Assembly: GCA_900764955.1 (NCBI GenBank)
Contig: CAAFPY010000014.1
Coordinates: forward strand, 8,433 to 72,432
Reading direction: 5' to 3'
DNA: 64,000 bases
Source of the DNA: an uncultured Collinsella sp.
Lineage (GTDB): Bacteria; Actinomycetota; Coriobacteriia; Coriobacteriales; Coriobacteriaceae
Shown: one piece after another, positions 26,048-34,968 of the stretch
Layout of the letters: each line of letters opens with the position of its first letter
How positions within the stretch are numbered: the first letter of the stretch is position 1
Notes under the pieces: generated by a model
Databases searched by the model: none
The model's input: the letters and a program-made list of their open reading frames with translations, nothing else
What the model was told of the DNA's origin: nothing
Translations under genes and position numbers: made by a program

Positions 26048-27381
26048 GAACGGTCGCCTCCAAACAGATCAGGACGAGTGGCCAGATAGGCATCAAGGGC
26101 CTCGAGCGCACGGTCCGCATAGGCCTGGTAGCGGTCGCGCTTGCTGCGGCGCTTACCATCCTCGAGTGGCGGCACCAGGCCAAAGTTGACATGCATAGGC
26201 TGATAGCCCACGGTGGCAGGATCGGTCGCATAGCCCACGAGCGCACCCAGGGCGCCCACGCGCGGCAACTCGACGCCCGCGACACCGATAGCCTCGGCAT
26301 AGGTGTTGAGCGCCGCGAGCAGACCGGTCGCCACGGCTTCCATGTACCCCTCGGTGCCGGTGATCTGACCGGCCAGGCGCACGCCGGTACCGGGCACGGC
26401 AAAGGTGCCATCGAGCACGTGCGGGGCGTCGACAAAGGTATTGCGATGCATGACACCGTAGCGGAAGAACTCAGCGTTCCCCAGGCCCGGCACCATATGG
26501 AAGACGCGCTTCTGCTCGCCAAAGGTCAGGTTTGTCTGGAAGCCCACCAGGTTATAGGCGGTCTTCTCCTTGTTCTCGGCACGCAGCTGAATCGCCGCCC
26601 AGGGGCGACGTCCGGTACGCGGGTCGGTGAGGCCGACGGGCTTCATGGCGCCAAAGCGAATGGCGTCCTTGCCGGTGCGCGCAACTTCCTCGGCAGGTTG
26701 GCAGGCCTGGAACAGATCGCCGCCCTCAAAGTCTTTGAGCACCACGCGGTCGGCCGTGGTAAGTGCCTCGATAAAGGCCTCGTACTCCTCCTTGTTGAGC
26801 GGAGCGTTGAGATAGTCGCCGCTCCCCTGCTCCTCGTAGCGCGACTGCGAGAACAGCACGTCCATATCGAGCGTGGAGGCATCGACTATCGGCGCCGCGG
26901 CATCGAAGAACGCAAGGGCGTCGCCGCCGACGAGCTCCATGACCTCTTCGCTCAGCGCCGGTGAACACAGCGGGCCCGCGGCAATGACCACGTGGCCCTC
27001 GGGAATCTGCGTGACCTCGCCGTGCACGACCTCGATATTGGGACGGGCGGCAACCTCGGCCTCGACAAGCTCGGAAAACTTGACGCGGTCGACCGCCAGG
27101 GCACCGCCGGCGGGAACAGCCGCGCGATGGGCGCAATCGAGCAGGACTGAACCCATGCGCTTAAGCTCGGCCTTCAGCAAACCAGCCGCGGAATCCGGAC
27201 GGGTCGACTTAAACGAATTGGAGCAGACGAGCTCTGCCAAGTGATCGGTATGGTGAGCCGGGGAGCTAACCTGGGGGCGCATCTCGCACAGCCTAACGGC
27301 AAAACCGCGGTCTGCCAGCTGGATCGCGCATTCCGAACCCGCCAGACCGCCACCGATAACCGTCACCTGATCGAACTGCAT
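26044..27381 (-). CDS. trmFO: Methylenetetrahydrofolate-tRNA-(uracil-5-)-methyltransferase TrmFO
   Basis: 445 aa flavoprotein. The FAD-binding VIGGGLAGSE is near residues 7-16, and FKSTRPDSAAGLLK and the C-terminal MHVNFGLVPPL are family blocks. It makes ribothymidine at tRNA position 54 with folate-derived carbon, replacing TrmA in Gram-positives. ATG has AAAGG nine bases upstream; a TTG two codons earlier is possible. In Bacillus topA precedes this gene; here dprA is directly upstream. Confidence 0.96.
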   Translation of the reverse strand: MQFDQVTVIGGGLAGSECAIQLADRGFAVRLCEMRPQVSSPAHHTDHLAELVCSNSFKSTRPDSAAGLLKAELKRMGSVLLDCAHRAAVPAGGALAVDRVKFSELVEAEVAARPNIEVVHGEVTQIPEGHVVIAAGPLCSPALSEEVMELVGGDALAFFDAAAPIVDASTLDMDVLFSQSRYEEQGSGDYLNAPLNKEEYEAFIEALTTADRVVLKDFEGGDLFQACQPAEEVARTGKDAIRFGAMKPVGLTDPRTGRRPWAAIQLRAENKEKTAYNLVGFQTNLTFGEQKRVFHMVPGLGNAEFFRYGVMHRNTFVDAPHVLDGTFAVPGTGVRLAGQITGTEGYMEAVATGLLAALNTYAEAIGVAGVELPRVGALGALVGYATDPATVGYQPMHVNFGLVPPLEDGKRRSKRDRYQAYADRALEALDAYLATRPDLFGGDRS

Positions 27382-27395
27382 CTGCAAACACCTTT

Positions 27396-28331
27396 CTAAT
27401 TGACACGTTTTCCATTGTGACCGAAGGGCGTCTGGGCGTGAAGGGCAAACTTGGAGGGCGCATACCTTCCATCCATCATGCGCTCGATAAGGCCCTCGAG
27501 TTCAAGCGAACCCAAGAGTTTGAGTACGCCGACAGCATCGAGCGAGACGAGCGCCGCGATGTCGTCGACCTTGAGCGGAGAGGCGATGAGCGCATGCATC
27601 ACGGTCTGCTGTGTTGGATCCAGGTCGGCAATGCCGGGAGCATCGGGGCGCGAGTAGCGCAGGGTGCCGTAGATGCGTGAGATAGCCATCTCGATAGATT
27701 CCTCGTCGATGATGCAGCAGGCACCGTTCGCAATGAGGTAATTCGTGCCACGCGACTCGGGCGATAGGATCGACCCCGGCACGACAAGAAGTTCGCGCCC
27801 CAAATCCATAGCAGCCTCGGCTGTAGAAAACGTCCCGGAAGGCATACCCGCCTCGGAAACAAAGAGGGCTTGCGACAGGGCCGCGATCACGCGATTGCGG
27901 CGCGGAAAGGCAAACTTGCGCGGACCCATGCCCCACGGAGAGATCGACACGACCGCGCCACCCGTATCGAGCGTGCGCATAATAAGCCCCGCGCTCGAAC
28001 GCGGGTAGACCACGTCGGCGCCCGTCCCCAGCACCACGACGTGTTTGCCGCCGGCGTTGACCGCAGCCCAACCCGAGGCCTGGTCACAACCGACCGCGCC
28101 GCCCGAAACTACCGTCACTCCCGCCTCGACCGCCACCTTTGCCGCAAGCTCTGCCACGGCAAGACCATACGGCGAGGCCTTGCGCGCGCCGATGATGGAG
28201 AGCGCGGGTGTCGAAAGCACCTCGGGATTGCCACGCACATAAAGCGTCTGGGGTACATCAGAAAGCTCCAAAACGGTCTCGGGATACAACGCATCACCTG
28301 GATGCAGCTCAAAGGTCCCCTCGGCTATCAT
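27396..28331 (-). CDS. dprA: DNA-processing protein DprA
   Basis: 311 aa. The Rossmann-like DprA/Smf core has IIGAR at 46-50 and SGGAVGCDQAS at 76-86, then FPRRNRVIAALS. A C-terminal winged-helix domain (QQTVMHALIASPLKVDDIAA and on) follows. It protects incoming single-stranded DNA and loads RecA during transformation. The ATG overlaps the comM stop as ATGA. The N-terminal SAM-like domain of some DprA proteins is short or absent. It shares an upstream 20-nt box with comEA. Confidence 0.95.
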   Translation of the reverse strand: MIAEGTFELHPGDALYPETVLELSDVPQTLYVRGNPEVLSTPALSIIGARKASPYGLAVAELAAKVAVEAGVTVVSGGAVGCDQASGWAAVNAGGKHVVVLGTGADVVYPRSSAGLIMRTLDTGGAVVSISPWGMGPRKFAFPRRNRVIAALSQALFVSEAGMPSGTFSTAEAAMDLGRELLVVPGSILSPESRGTNYLIANGACCIIDEESIEMAISRIYGTLRYSRPDAPGIADLDPTQQTVMHALIASPLKVDDIAALVSLDAVGVLKLLGSLELEGLIERMMDGRYAPSKFALHAQTPFGHNGKRVN

Positions 28332-29851
28332 TGGTCCCTCCTTCCCTGGTACATCGCCGCCTCGAGCACATGGTCCTGCGTCACCTGCTCGCTCTCGGCG
28401 ACGTCAGCGATTGTACGCGCGATACGCACCAGGCGCACGATGCCGCGGCCCGTGAGATGCGTGCGTTTGGACAGGCCGAGCACACACTTCTCCGCCGCAT
28501 CATCGAGCTCAAAGGTCGAAACGACGCCGTCAATGGACCGTGTCTCGTCATCCTCGGCCTCGGCATCCGCATCGTCCATACGGGATTCGCGCCAGGCGCG
28601 AAAAGCGCGACCGCGCACAACGTAGTCACGTAACTCGGCAGACGACATACCCTCCGCACCCTCGATAATCACTTGGGGGTCGGGACGGGTCACATCGATC
28701 ATCATGTCGATACGGTCGGCCAAAGGACCGCGCAGTTTAGACCGATAGCGCTCGACCATCGCCGCTGAGCAGCGACACGGTACCTCGCGATCGCCCAAAA
28801 AACCGCAGGGGCAGGAATTGCTCGCAGCCAGCAGCTGAAAGCGCGACGGGAAGGTAAAGGCCCCGTCGACGCGCACGATCCTCACATAGCCGCGTTCGAT
28901 GGGCTGACGCAGCGTCTGCAGCACACCCGTGGGAAACTCAGCAAGCTCGTCCAAAAAGAGCACGCCGCCATGAGCAAGGCTGATCTCACCCGGGTGCACC
29001 GGGCGCCCACCGCCGATAAGACCTGCGGTCGAAATACTGTGATGGGGACTGCGGAAGGGCCGGTGCCCCGCCAACAAGCCATCAATGTTCTCACCCAAAA
29101 CCGAATGGATGCACAGCGCCTCCTGTTGATCCTCAACGGAAAGCTCGGGCAGGATGCCGGTCATACGACGCGCGAGCATCGTCTTGCCCGATCCCGGGGA
29201 CCCGATCATAAGCAAACCGAGCTCACCCGCTGCCGCCAGCGCCATGCCGCGCTTGGCGACCTCCTGCCCCAGTACGTCGGCATAGTCGAGTTCGGGCTCA
29301 AAGGTCGCCTCGAGCACTTCAGAATCCAAGTAGTGCCGCGCGGCATCGCCCATGCCATGGGCAAGCTGAGACAAATGATCGATGAATCCACAATCCACGC
29401 CCGCGAGTGGCACATGCTGGTCTGACCTGCCGGCGATAAAAGACAGCCCCATGTCGCGAGCCAGCAGCTGAAACGCCACCTCGCCCTTGACGGGAAGCAC
29501 CGTACCGTCCAAGCCGAGCTCGCCGGCGATAAGGCAGTGATCGAGGTTGTCACGGGGAATCTGCCCATCGGCCGCCAGAACCGCGATGGCGATGGGCAGA
29601 TCAAAGCCGCTACCGGTCTTGCGAATATCGCCGGGTGCCAGGTTAACGGTAATGCCCGAGCGTGGGATCTCGAACCCGGCGGAGCGCATCGCGCAGCGAA
29701 TACGACCGCGTGACTCCATCACCTCCATACTCGGAATGCCGAGCATTTGGATGCCCGGAACACCACCGGCAAGCGAGACCTCGACCGTGACGTGAATCGC
29801 CTCGACGCCGCGGATGCAGGCCGCGTGAACGGCAAACGTCTCGAACGCCAT
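28328..29851 (-). CDS. comM: YifB/ComM family Mg-chelatase-like AAA ATPase
   Basis: 507 aa, the usual family length. An N-terminal Lon-substrate-like domain (about 1-180) precedes a AAA+ core with Walker A GSPGSGKTML at 217-226 and Walker B GGVLFLDELAEF near 300, then a zinc-type pair in NSCPCGFLGDREVPCRCS. ComM is a helicase that extends branch migration during integration of transformed DNA. The ATG overlaps the end of the yraN reading frame as TGATG, so yraN would normally be translated into it. Confidence 0.94.
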   Translation of the reverse strand: MAFETFAVHAACIRGVEAIHVTVEVSLAGGVPGIQMLGIPSMEVMESRGRIRCAMRSAGFEIPRSGITVNLAPGDIRKTGSGFDLPIAIAVLAADGQIPRDNLDHCLIAGELGLDGTVLPVKGEVAFQLLARDMGLSFIAGRSDQHVPLAGVDCGFIDHLSQLAHGMGDAARHYLDSEVLEATFEPELDYADVLGQEVAKRGMALAAAGELGLLMIGSPGSGKTMLARRMTGILPELSVEDQQEALCIHSVLGENIDGLLAGHRPFRSPHHSISTAGLIGGGRPVHPGEISLAHGGVLFLDELAEFPTGVLQTLRQPIERGYVRIVRVDGAFTFPSRFQLLAASNSCPCGFLGDREVPCRCSAAMVERYRSKLRGPLADRIDMMIDVTRPDPQVIIEGAEGMSSAELRDYVVRGRAFRAWRESRMDDADAEAEDDETRSIDGVVSTFELDDAAEKCVLGLSKRTHLTGRGIVRLVRIARTIADVAESEQVTQDHVLEAAMYQGRRDQ

Positions 29852-30336
29852 CACGACACCTGCCAATCGAATGCGTTGTACTGATGCTCGATCTCGGCGA
29901 TATGCCCGCCGCGAATGGTGACACCCACGGCATCGAAGCGAATCGCCTTGAGCGGTTAATGCTCCATGAGATAGCAACTTGCGATGCGGCGGTAGCGGCG
30001 TTGCTTTTGGGCGTCCACGGCCTCCTCAGGAAAGACCCGCGTGTTGCAATCCAGTGCGACGCGTCTGGTCTTGACCTCGGCCATCACCACGACATCGTCG
30101 AGCTCATCGAGCAGCACCAGATCGGCCTCGCCCTCGGTGCAACGATAACCCTGCTCCAGCAAGGTGTAGCCGCGCTCGTTAAAGTAGTCGATGGTGATCA
30201 GCTCGCCCAGCATGCCCAGCTCGCGGGGACTGAGTCCCTTGATAAACTCGGGCGTCATCGCCCCGCAGTCGAGCTCGCCGTTTTCCCAACGCTCCTTGAG
30301 CTGCTGCGTCTTGCTCTTTTTGCTTGCGGCACTCAT
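29851..30336 (-). pseudogene. yraN: YraN (UPF0102) nuclease-like gene interrupted by in-frame TAA
   Basis: The frame starts at an ATG five bases after AAAGGAG and encodes a YraN core (GELITIDYFNERGYTLLEQG, then GEADLVLLDE and VVMAEVKTR). After 126 codons it meets TAA at 29956-29958. The same frame then continues for 34 codons that read like the family C-terminus (AIRFDAVGVTIRGG and IEHQYNAFDW) and ends in TGA that overlaps comM. So one nonsense change explains the break. The nuclease-type residues E, D and E-x-K are upstream of the stop, so a truncated protein might keep some function. A sequencing error is possible. Confidence 0.82.
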
Positions 30337-30407
30337 GGGGTCTCCTTTCCCGCACGCTGCATTGCCCCGATGATGAGAGCACCTTTCATGCGGGTAAGTA
30401 CCGGAAG

Positions 30408-30427
30408 CAAACCAAAAGCTGACCAAA
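30408..30427 (-). promoter_or_regulatory. Putative competence-operon box, copy 2
   Basis: This is identical over 20 nt to 991-1010 and in the same orientation, ending 71 nt before the yraN start (75 nt at comEA). The two TTTGGT half-sites are 11 bp apart. It lies just downstream of the rnhB terminator, where a promoter for yraN-comM-dprA would be expected. A regulatory role is inferred from position and identity. Confidence 0.55.
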
Positions 30428-30432
30428 TGCCG

Positions 30433-30476
30433 TCAAAAAACGGGCCGTACGCAGCAATGGTGTTGCATACGGCCCG
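30433..30476 (-). terminator. rnhB terminator
   Basis: CGGGCCGTACGCAGCAA and TTGCATACGGCCCG form a stem of about 16 bp with small mismatches, followed on the minus strand by TTTTTTG. It separates rnhB from the yraN-comM-dprA group. Confidence 0.9.
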
Positions 30477-30525
30477 CTACCAGCAGGTTTATAAAACCCC
30501 TGAGGTCCCTGTCTCCACAATTGAC

Positions 30526-31314
30526 CTAGAAAAGGCGCTCAGTCTGCAGAAAGTTTCCGCAAAAGCTCACGCGGTGCAGTGGACAAAGTCCATGTTTGCG
30601 AATGGCCTCGATATGCTCGGGGCTTGCATAGCCCTTCGACTCGGCCAGATGGTACTCGGGATACTCGGCGTCGTACTCGACCATCATCTCGTCACGCGTG
30701 ACCTTGGCCATGATGGACGCCGCGGCGATGCAGGCGATTTTGGCATCACCCTTCACCACATCGCGCTCGTTAGGAACGGCGCCCAAGGGGTTGCCATCCA
30801 TGAGGACGCAGTCGGGTTCAAGTCCCGTATCGGCCACGGCGCCCGCAACGGCAGTACGGATAGCACGGGCCATGCCCATCTCATCGATATCCGCAGGAGC
30901 GATATGGCAAAAGCCGATGGCAGTCGCCACCTCGGCTATCTTCACCGAGAGCAGCTCGCGGCGCGCGGGCGTGAGCTTTTTGGAATCGTTGATGCCCCAG
31001 ATGCGCGGCTCCATCGGAAGACACACGGCACACACGGTCAAGGGACCCGCTACCGAGCCACGGCCCACCTCGTCGACGCCCACGACCACACCATCACCGC
31101 CGAGCTCATGCATAAGCTGATACATGCCGTTGACGCGCTCGCGCTCGGCAAGCTCTTTGGCATGGCGTTTGAGGGCACGCTCGCAAGCCTTGATCACCTG
31201 CTGGCGCGGATCCTCGCGATAATGCTCCACGAGGGCAGGAATCTCCTCAAACGTAGCGCTCGCCAACTCACCGGCAACCTGCGATGCCGAAACCGAGCTC
31301 GTCATGTTGGCCAT
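30526..31314 (-). CDS. rnhB: Ribonuclease HII
   Basis: 262 aa. The active-site motif VGVDEVGRGS contains Asp81 and Glu82, and further acidic residues are in VLMDGNPLG and DEMMVEYD. It removes ribonucleotides from RNA-DNA hybrids. About 70 N-terminal residues precede the catalytic fold, longer than in minimal RNase HII, as in many Gram-positive enzymes. ATG with GGAGG seven bases upstream was preferred over a start six codons earlier. Confidence 0.95.
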   Translation of the reverse strand: MANMTSSVSASQVAGELASATFEEIPALVEHYREDPRQQVIKACERALKRHAKELAERERVNGMYQLMHELGGDGVVVGVDEVGRGSVAGPLTVCAVCLPMEPRIWGINDSKKLTPARRELLSVKIAEVATAIGFCHIAPADIDEMGMARAIRTAVAGAVADTGLEPDCVLMDGNPLGAVPNERDVVKGDAKIACIAAASIMAKVTRDEMMVEYDAEYPEYHLAESKGYASPEHIEAIRKHGLCPLHRVSFCGNFLQTERLF

Positions 31315-31342
31315 ACCAGGCCCTCCTTGCATGCAAATCAGA

Positions 31343-31373
31343 TAAAAAGAAGGGCCACCCGAAGGTGACCCTT
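31343..31373 (-). terminator. rplS terminator
   Basis: AAGGGCCACC (31350-31359) pairs with GGTGACCCTT (31364-31373) around a CGAA tetraloop (TTCG on the minus strand), followed by CTTTTT. rnhB begins 29 nt beyond, so some read-through may serve it; no separate rnhB promoter is visible. Confidence 0.92.
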
Positions 31374-31407
31374 GCGTCCAAACGAGTGGACAGACGCTGC
31401 GATCTTC

Positions 31408-31749
31408 TTAGCGCTTCTCGGGGATGCGAGCAGCCTTGCCCACCTTGTCGCGGAGGTAGTACAGCTTGGCGCGACGGACGCGACCATGACGAACGACCTC
31501 GAGCTTGGCGATCTTGGGGCTGTGAAGCGGGAAGGTACGCTCAACACCGACACCGAAGGACATCTTGCGGACGGTGAAGGTCTCGCGGACACCGGCGCCG
31601 GCCATGCGGATGACGTCGCCCTGGAAGACCTGAATGCGCTCGCGGTCGCCTTCCTTAATGCGGTAGTGAACCTTGACGTTGTCGGCGACGCGAACCTGAG
31701 GAATGTCCTCGCGGATCTGCTGACGCTCGATTGCGCGGATGTAATCCAT
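31408..31749 (-). CDS. rplS: 50S ribosomal protein L19
   Basis: 113 aa. [20 protein letters not shown] and [13 protein letters not shown] are the conserved N-terminal blocks, and [15 protein letters not shown] and [17 protein letters not shown] close the protein. ATG has AAGGA seven bases before; a TTG two codons earlier is less well spaced. It has its own promoter and leader, whereas in many bacteria it follows trmD. Here trmD is about 8 kb away. Confidence 0.97.
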   Translation of the reverse strand: MDYIRAIERQQIREDIPQVRVADNVKVHYRIKEGDRERIQVFQGDVIRMAGAGVRETFTVRKMSFGVGVERTFPLHSPKIAKLEVVRHGRVRRAKLYYLRDKVGKAARIPEKR

Positions 31750-31773
31750 GTGCAATTCCTTACTCTTCTAGAG

Positions 31774-31797
31774 GTGCCGTACCACCTTGGCCGGCAC
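31774..31797 (-). promoter_or_regulatory. Leader hairpin of rplS
   Basis: GTGCCG (31774-31779) and CGGCAC (31792-31797) form a short stem with a 12-nt loop about 25 nt before the gene. L19 leaders bound by their own protein are known in Gram-positives; whether this is one is a guess. Confidence 0.35.
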
Positions 31798-31818
31798 GTA
31801 GTTGAACAAACGTATTCG

Positions 31819-31846
31819 AGTATACACGCGCGGGTTTCTGCTGCAA
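31819..31846 (-). promoter_or_regulatory. rplS promoter
   Basis: TTGCAG (31841-31846) and TATACT (31819-31824) are 16 bp apart. Transcription would begin about 60 nt before the start codon. Confidence 0.75.
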
Positions 31847-31892
31847 GAACATTTTTTCACGCAGACAAAAAGACAAAACCCGCACATGATAA

Positions 31893-31920
31893 CCGCCCGT
31901 CTCACGAATGAGACGGGCGG
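31893..31920 (-). terminator. ppdK terminator
   Basis: CCGCCCGTCTCA and TGAGACGGGCGG form a perfect 12-bp stem with a CGAA tetraloop, 39 nt after ppdK. The minus-strand tail (TTATCATG) is T-poor, but the stem is very stable. Confidence 0.7.
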
Positions 31921-31959
31921 CATGAAGGGGGCTACGCTAGGCGTCGATGCGCAGGGGGG

Positions 31960-34710
31960 CTAGGCGTTGCGCTTGGCCTCGGGCTTGGCCTGAGCGGCAG
32001 CTAGGCGCGCGAGGGGCACGCGGTAGGGCGAGCAGGACACATAGTCCACATCGGCCACGTTAAACAGGCCCTTGATGGACTTGGGGTCGCCGCCGTGCTC
32101 GCCGCACACGCCAAAGTGCATGCCAGGGTTGGTGGCGCGACCCTTTTCGACGGCCATGCGCACGAGCTCCAGCACCGCCGTATCGATGGTCTCGAAGGGG
32201 TTGTCCTTCAGGATCTTCTTGTGCAGGTACAGCGGGATGAACTTGGCCTCGGCGTCGTCGCGCGAGAAGCCAAAGGTCGTCTGGGTGAGGTCGTTGGTGC
32301 CAAAGCAGAAGAAATCTGCGTGATGGGCGATCTCGTCGGCGACCATGCAGGCGCGCGGCAGCTCGAGCATCGTGCCCACGGGAATGTTGAGCTCGACGCC
32401 CTCCTCGGCGGAAACCTCGGCGATTACGCGCTCAATGACCTCGCGGGTCTGAACATGCTCGGCCGTGATGGAGACGAGCGGAACCATGATCTCGGGGCGC
32501 GGGTCGACGCCCTCCTTGATAAGGCGGGCAGCAGCCGTGGCGACGGCGCGAACCTGCATGAGAGGCAGATCGCTAAAGACGACGGACAGGCGCACGCCGC
32601 GCAAGCCCAGCATGGGGTTGGACTCGACCATGCCGTCAATGCGACGCAGGCGGGCGCGCAGGGCAGTGAGCTCCTCCTCGGGAGCGCCGGCGGCCTCCTT
32701 CTTAGTGATGGCGACCTCGAGCTCGCGAGGATTATCCAGGAACTCATGAAGCGGCGGATCGAGCAGGCGGACGACCACATCGCGACCGGACATGGTCTTG
32801 AACATCGCCAGGAAGTCCTCGGTCTGAACCTTGAGCAGGTCGGCCAGGGCCTGCTGCTTCACGGCCTCATCGTCAGACAGGATAAAGCTCTGGATGATGT
32901 TCTTGCGATCGCCCAGGAACATATGCTCGGTGCGGCACAGGCCGATGGCTTCGGCGCCAAACTCGAGCGCGAGTGCAGCATCCTCGGGGTTGTCGGCGTT
33001 GACGCGCACGTGGTTGGCGTGGCCGCAGGTCTCGTCCAGACGGATCTCGTCGGCCCAGGACAGGATGGTGTCCAAGTCGCCGGTGAGCTCTGCAGAGACC
33101 AAGTCGACCGCGCCGTCGACGACGATGCCCTGGGTGCCGTCGATGGAGATGATGTCGCCCTCATGCAGCAGGCGGTCACTGCCCTCGATGTGCACGACCT
33201 TCTCGGCGGCGTCGATATGGAAGCTTTCGACACCGCAGACGCAGGGCGTACCCATGCCGCGGGCGATAACGGCGGCGTGGCTCGTCTTGCCACCATGGCT
33301 CGTCAAGATACCCTCGGCAGCGACCATGCCCTTCAGGTCGTCGGGGTTGGTCTCCCAGCGAACCAGAATGACCTTGTGGCCCTCGTTGGCGCGCGCGACG
33401 GCGTCATCACTCGAGAACACGACCTCGCCCACGGCGGCACCGGGGCTGGCGTTAAGACCGGTAGCGAGCGCCTCGTACTTCTTGGAGGCGTCGAACTGCG
33501 GGTGCAGGAGCTGGTCGAGCTGTGCAGGGTCGATGCGGCTCACGGCCTCCTCGCGGGTGATGAGGCCCTCCTCGACCATCTCGATGGCGATGCGCAGGGC
33601 GGCGGTGGCGGTGCGCTTGCCCACGCGGGTCTGGAGCATCCAGAGCTTACCCTGCTCGATGGTGAACTCGATATCGCACATATCGCGATAGTGGTCCTCA
33701 AGCGTCAGGAAGACACGCTCAAGCTCCTCACCTGCGGACTCGAGGCCTGGGGTGGTCTTGAGGTCGGCGATGGGCTCGGTGTTGCGGATGCCGGCGACGA
33801 CGTCCTCGCCCTGGGCGTTGACCAGAAAGTCACCGTAGAACTCCTTGGTTCCGTCGGCCGGGTTGCGCGTAAAGGCGACGCCGGTCGCCGAGGTCTCGCC
33901 CTTATTGCCAAAGGCCATAGCCTGGACGTTGACGGCGGTGCCGAGCTCATCGGAAATGCCATGCTGCTTGCGGTAGATGCAGGCGCGCTCGTTCATCCAG
34001 CTGCCAAAGACGGCCTGGATGGCAAGGCGCAGCTGAAGCTCCGGGTCGTGCGGGAAGACGGGCTTGCCGTCAGCGACCTCGAGCTCGGGATACAGGGCAG
34101 CCTCGACGTTCTCGGAGAAGATGCCCTTGAAGGTCTCGACGAGTTCCTGCAGGTCCTCGGCCGAAAGCTCGGAATCGACGCGAACGCCGGCGACCAGGCG
34201 GGCCTGGGTCAGGGCATTCTCGAACAAGTCGGCATCGACACCCATGACGACGTTGGAGAACATCTGGATAAAGCGGCGGTAGCTATCCCAGGCAAAGCGC
34301 GGGTTTTGCGTCTGGGCGATAAGGCCCTGGACGGAATCGTCGTTGAGGCCCAGGTTGAGAACCGTGTCCATCATGCCGGGCATGGAGAACGGAGCGCCCG
34401 AGCGGACCGACACGAGCAGCGGATCGGAAGCATCGCCGAGCTTCTTGCCGCAGCGGGCCTCGAGGTCGACCTCGGCGGCAACGATCTCGTCGAGCGCGCC
34501 CTCCGGCCACACGTTGCCGGCGCCGGAGTACTCAACGCAAGTCTGGCAGGTAATGGTAAAGCCACCGGGAACCGGCAGGCCGATACGGCTCATCTCGGCA
34601 AGGTTAGCGCCCTTGCCACCAAGCACGAAGTTCATGGACTTGTCGCCCTCGGTGACACAGGTGCCCTGGGCGTCGGTTCCAAAACGGTAAACCCTCTTGC
34701 AATCGCTCAC
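31960..34710 (-). CDS. ppdK: Pyruvate, phosphate dikinase
   Basis: 916 aa. The N-terminal nucleotide-binding domain starts with FVLGGKGANLAEM, the central phosphohistidine domain has GGKTSHAAVIARG, and the C-terminal PEP/pyruvate barrel has MLELPRACMVADEI and GTNDLTQTTFGF. It interconverts pyruvate, ATP and Pi with PEP, AMP and PPi, useful in glycolytic anaerobes. GTG start after GGAAGGGGAAGTATC. Its regulator ppsR is encoded next door on the same strand, but a 347-nt gap with repeats gives ppdK a separate promoter region. Confidence 0.97.
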   Translation of the reverse strand: MSDCKRVYRFGTDAQGTCVTEGDKSMNFVLGGKGANLAEMSRIGLPVPGGFTITCQTCVEYSGAGNVWPEGALDEIVAAEVDLEARCGKKLGDASDPLLVSVRSGAPFSMPGMMDTVLNLGLNDDSVQGLIAQTQNPRFAWDSYRRFIQMFSNVVMGVDADLFENALTQARLVAGVRVDSELSAEDLQELVETFKGIFSENVEAALYPELEVADGKPVFPHDPELQLRLAIQAVFGSWMNERACIYRKQHGISDELGTAVNVQAMAFGNKGETSATGVAFTRNPADGTKEFYGDFLVNAQGEDVVAGIRNTEPIADLKTTPGLESAGEELERVFLTLEDHYRDMCDIEFTIEQGKLWMLQTRVGKRTATAALRIAIEMVEEGLITREEAVSRIDPAQLDQLLHPQFDASKKYEALATGLNASPGAAVGEVVFSSDDAVARANEGHKVILVRWETNPDDLKGMVAAEGILTSHGGKTSHAAVIARGMGTPCVCGVESFHIDAAEKVVHIEGSDRLLHEGDIISIDGTQGIVVDGAVDLVSAELTGDLDTILSWADEIRLDETCGHANHVRVNADNPEDAALALEFGAEAIGLCRTEHMFLGDRKNIIQSFILSDDEAVKQQALADLLKVQTEDFLAMFKTMSGRDVVVRLLDPPLHEFLDNPRELEVAITKKEAAGAPEEELTALRARLRRIDGMVESNPMLGLRGVRLSVVFSDLPLMQVRAVATAAARLIKEGVDPRPEIMVPLVSITAEHVQTREVIERVIAEVSAEEGVELNIPVGTMLELPRACMVADEIAHHADFFCFGTNDLTQTTFGFSRDDAEAKFIPLYLHKKILKDNPFETIDTAVLELVRMAVEKGRATNPGMHFGVCGEHGGDPKSIKGLFNVADVDYVSCSPYRVPLARLAAAQAKPEAKRNA

Positions 34711-34832
34711 GATACTTCCCCTTCCATGCGCTTACGCGCACGACCGTGGTAACGAATCGACCCGCCGGATGCAGGCCGTGAGGGAACTATACGGCGGGTT
34801 TTGGGCAGGCTTGAGCAGAGGGTGCGCGGTTT

Positions 34833-34880
34833 GGTAAACGTGCTAAAACAGGCGGTAAACGGTAGGTAAAGTTGGTTACC
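34833..34880 (-). promoter_or_regulatory. GGTAAAC repeat cluster upstream of ppdK
   Basis: GGTAAACG occurs at 34833-34840 and 34854-34861, exactly 21 bp apart, followed by GGTAAAG at 34865-34871 and GGTTACC at 34874-34880. Phased half-sites two helical turns apart suggest an operator. A TATAGT on the minus strand closer to the gene (near 34788) could be a -10, but its -35 is poor. Confidence 0.4.
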
Positions 34881-34968
34881 TTATGAAGATACCACTACAA
34901 GAAGAATGCAGGTCAGATGCGATGTATTTGCTAAATCGCTTTATCAATTCAGGCTATTTAGCCACTCC

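Noticed and set aside
32095..34752. An 885-codon open frame on the plus strand opposite ppdK
   Set aside because: Shadow of ppdK codon bias, with the same arguments as for adhE.
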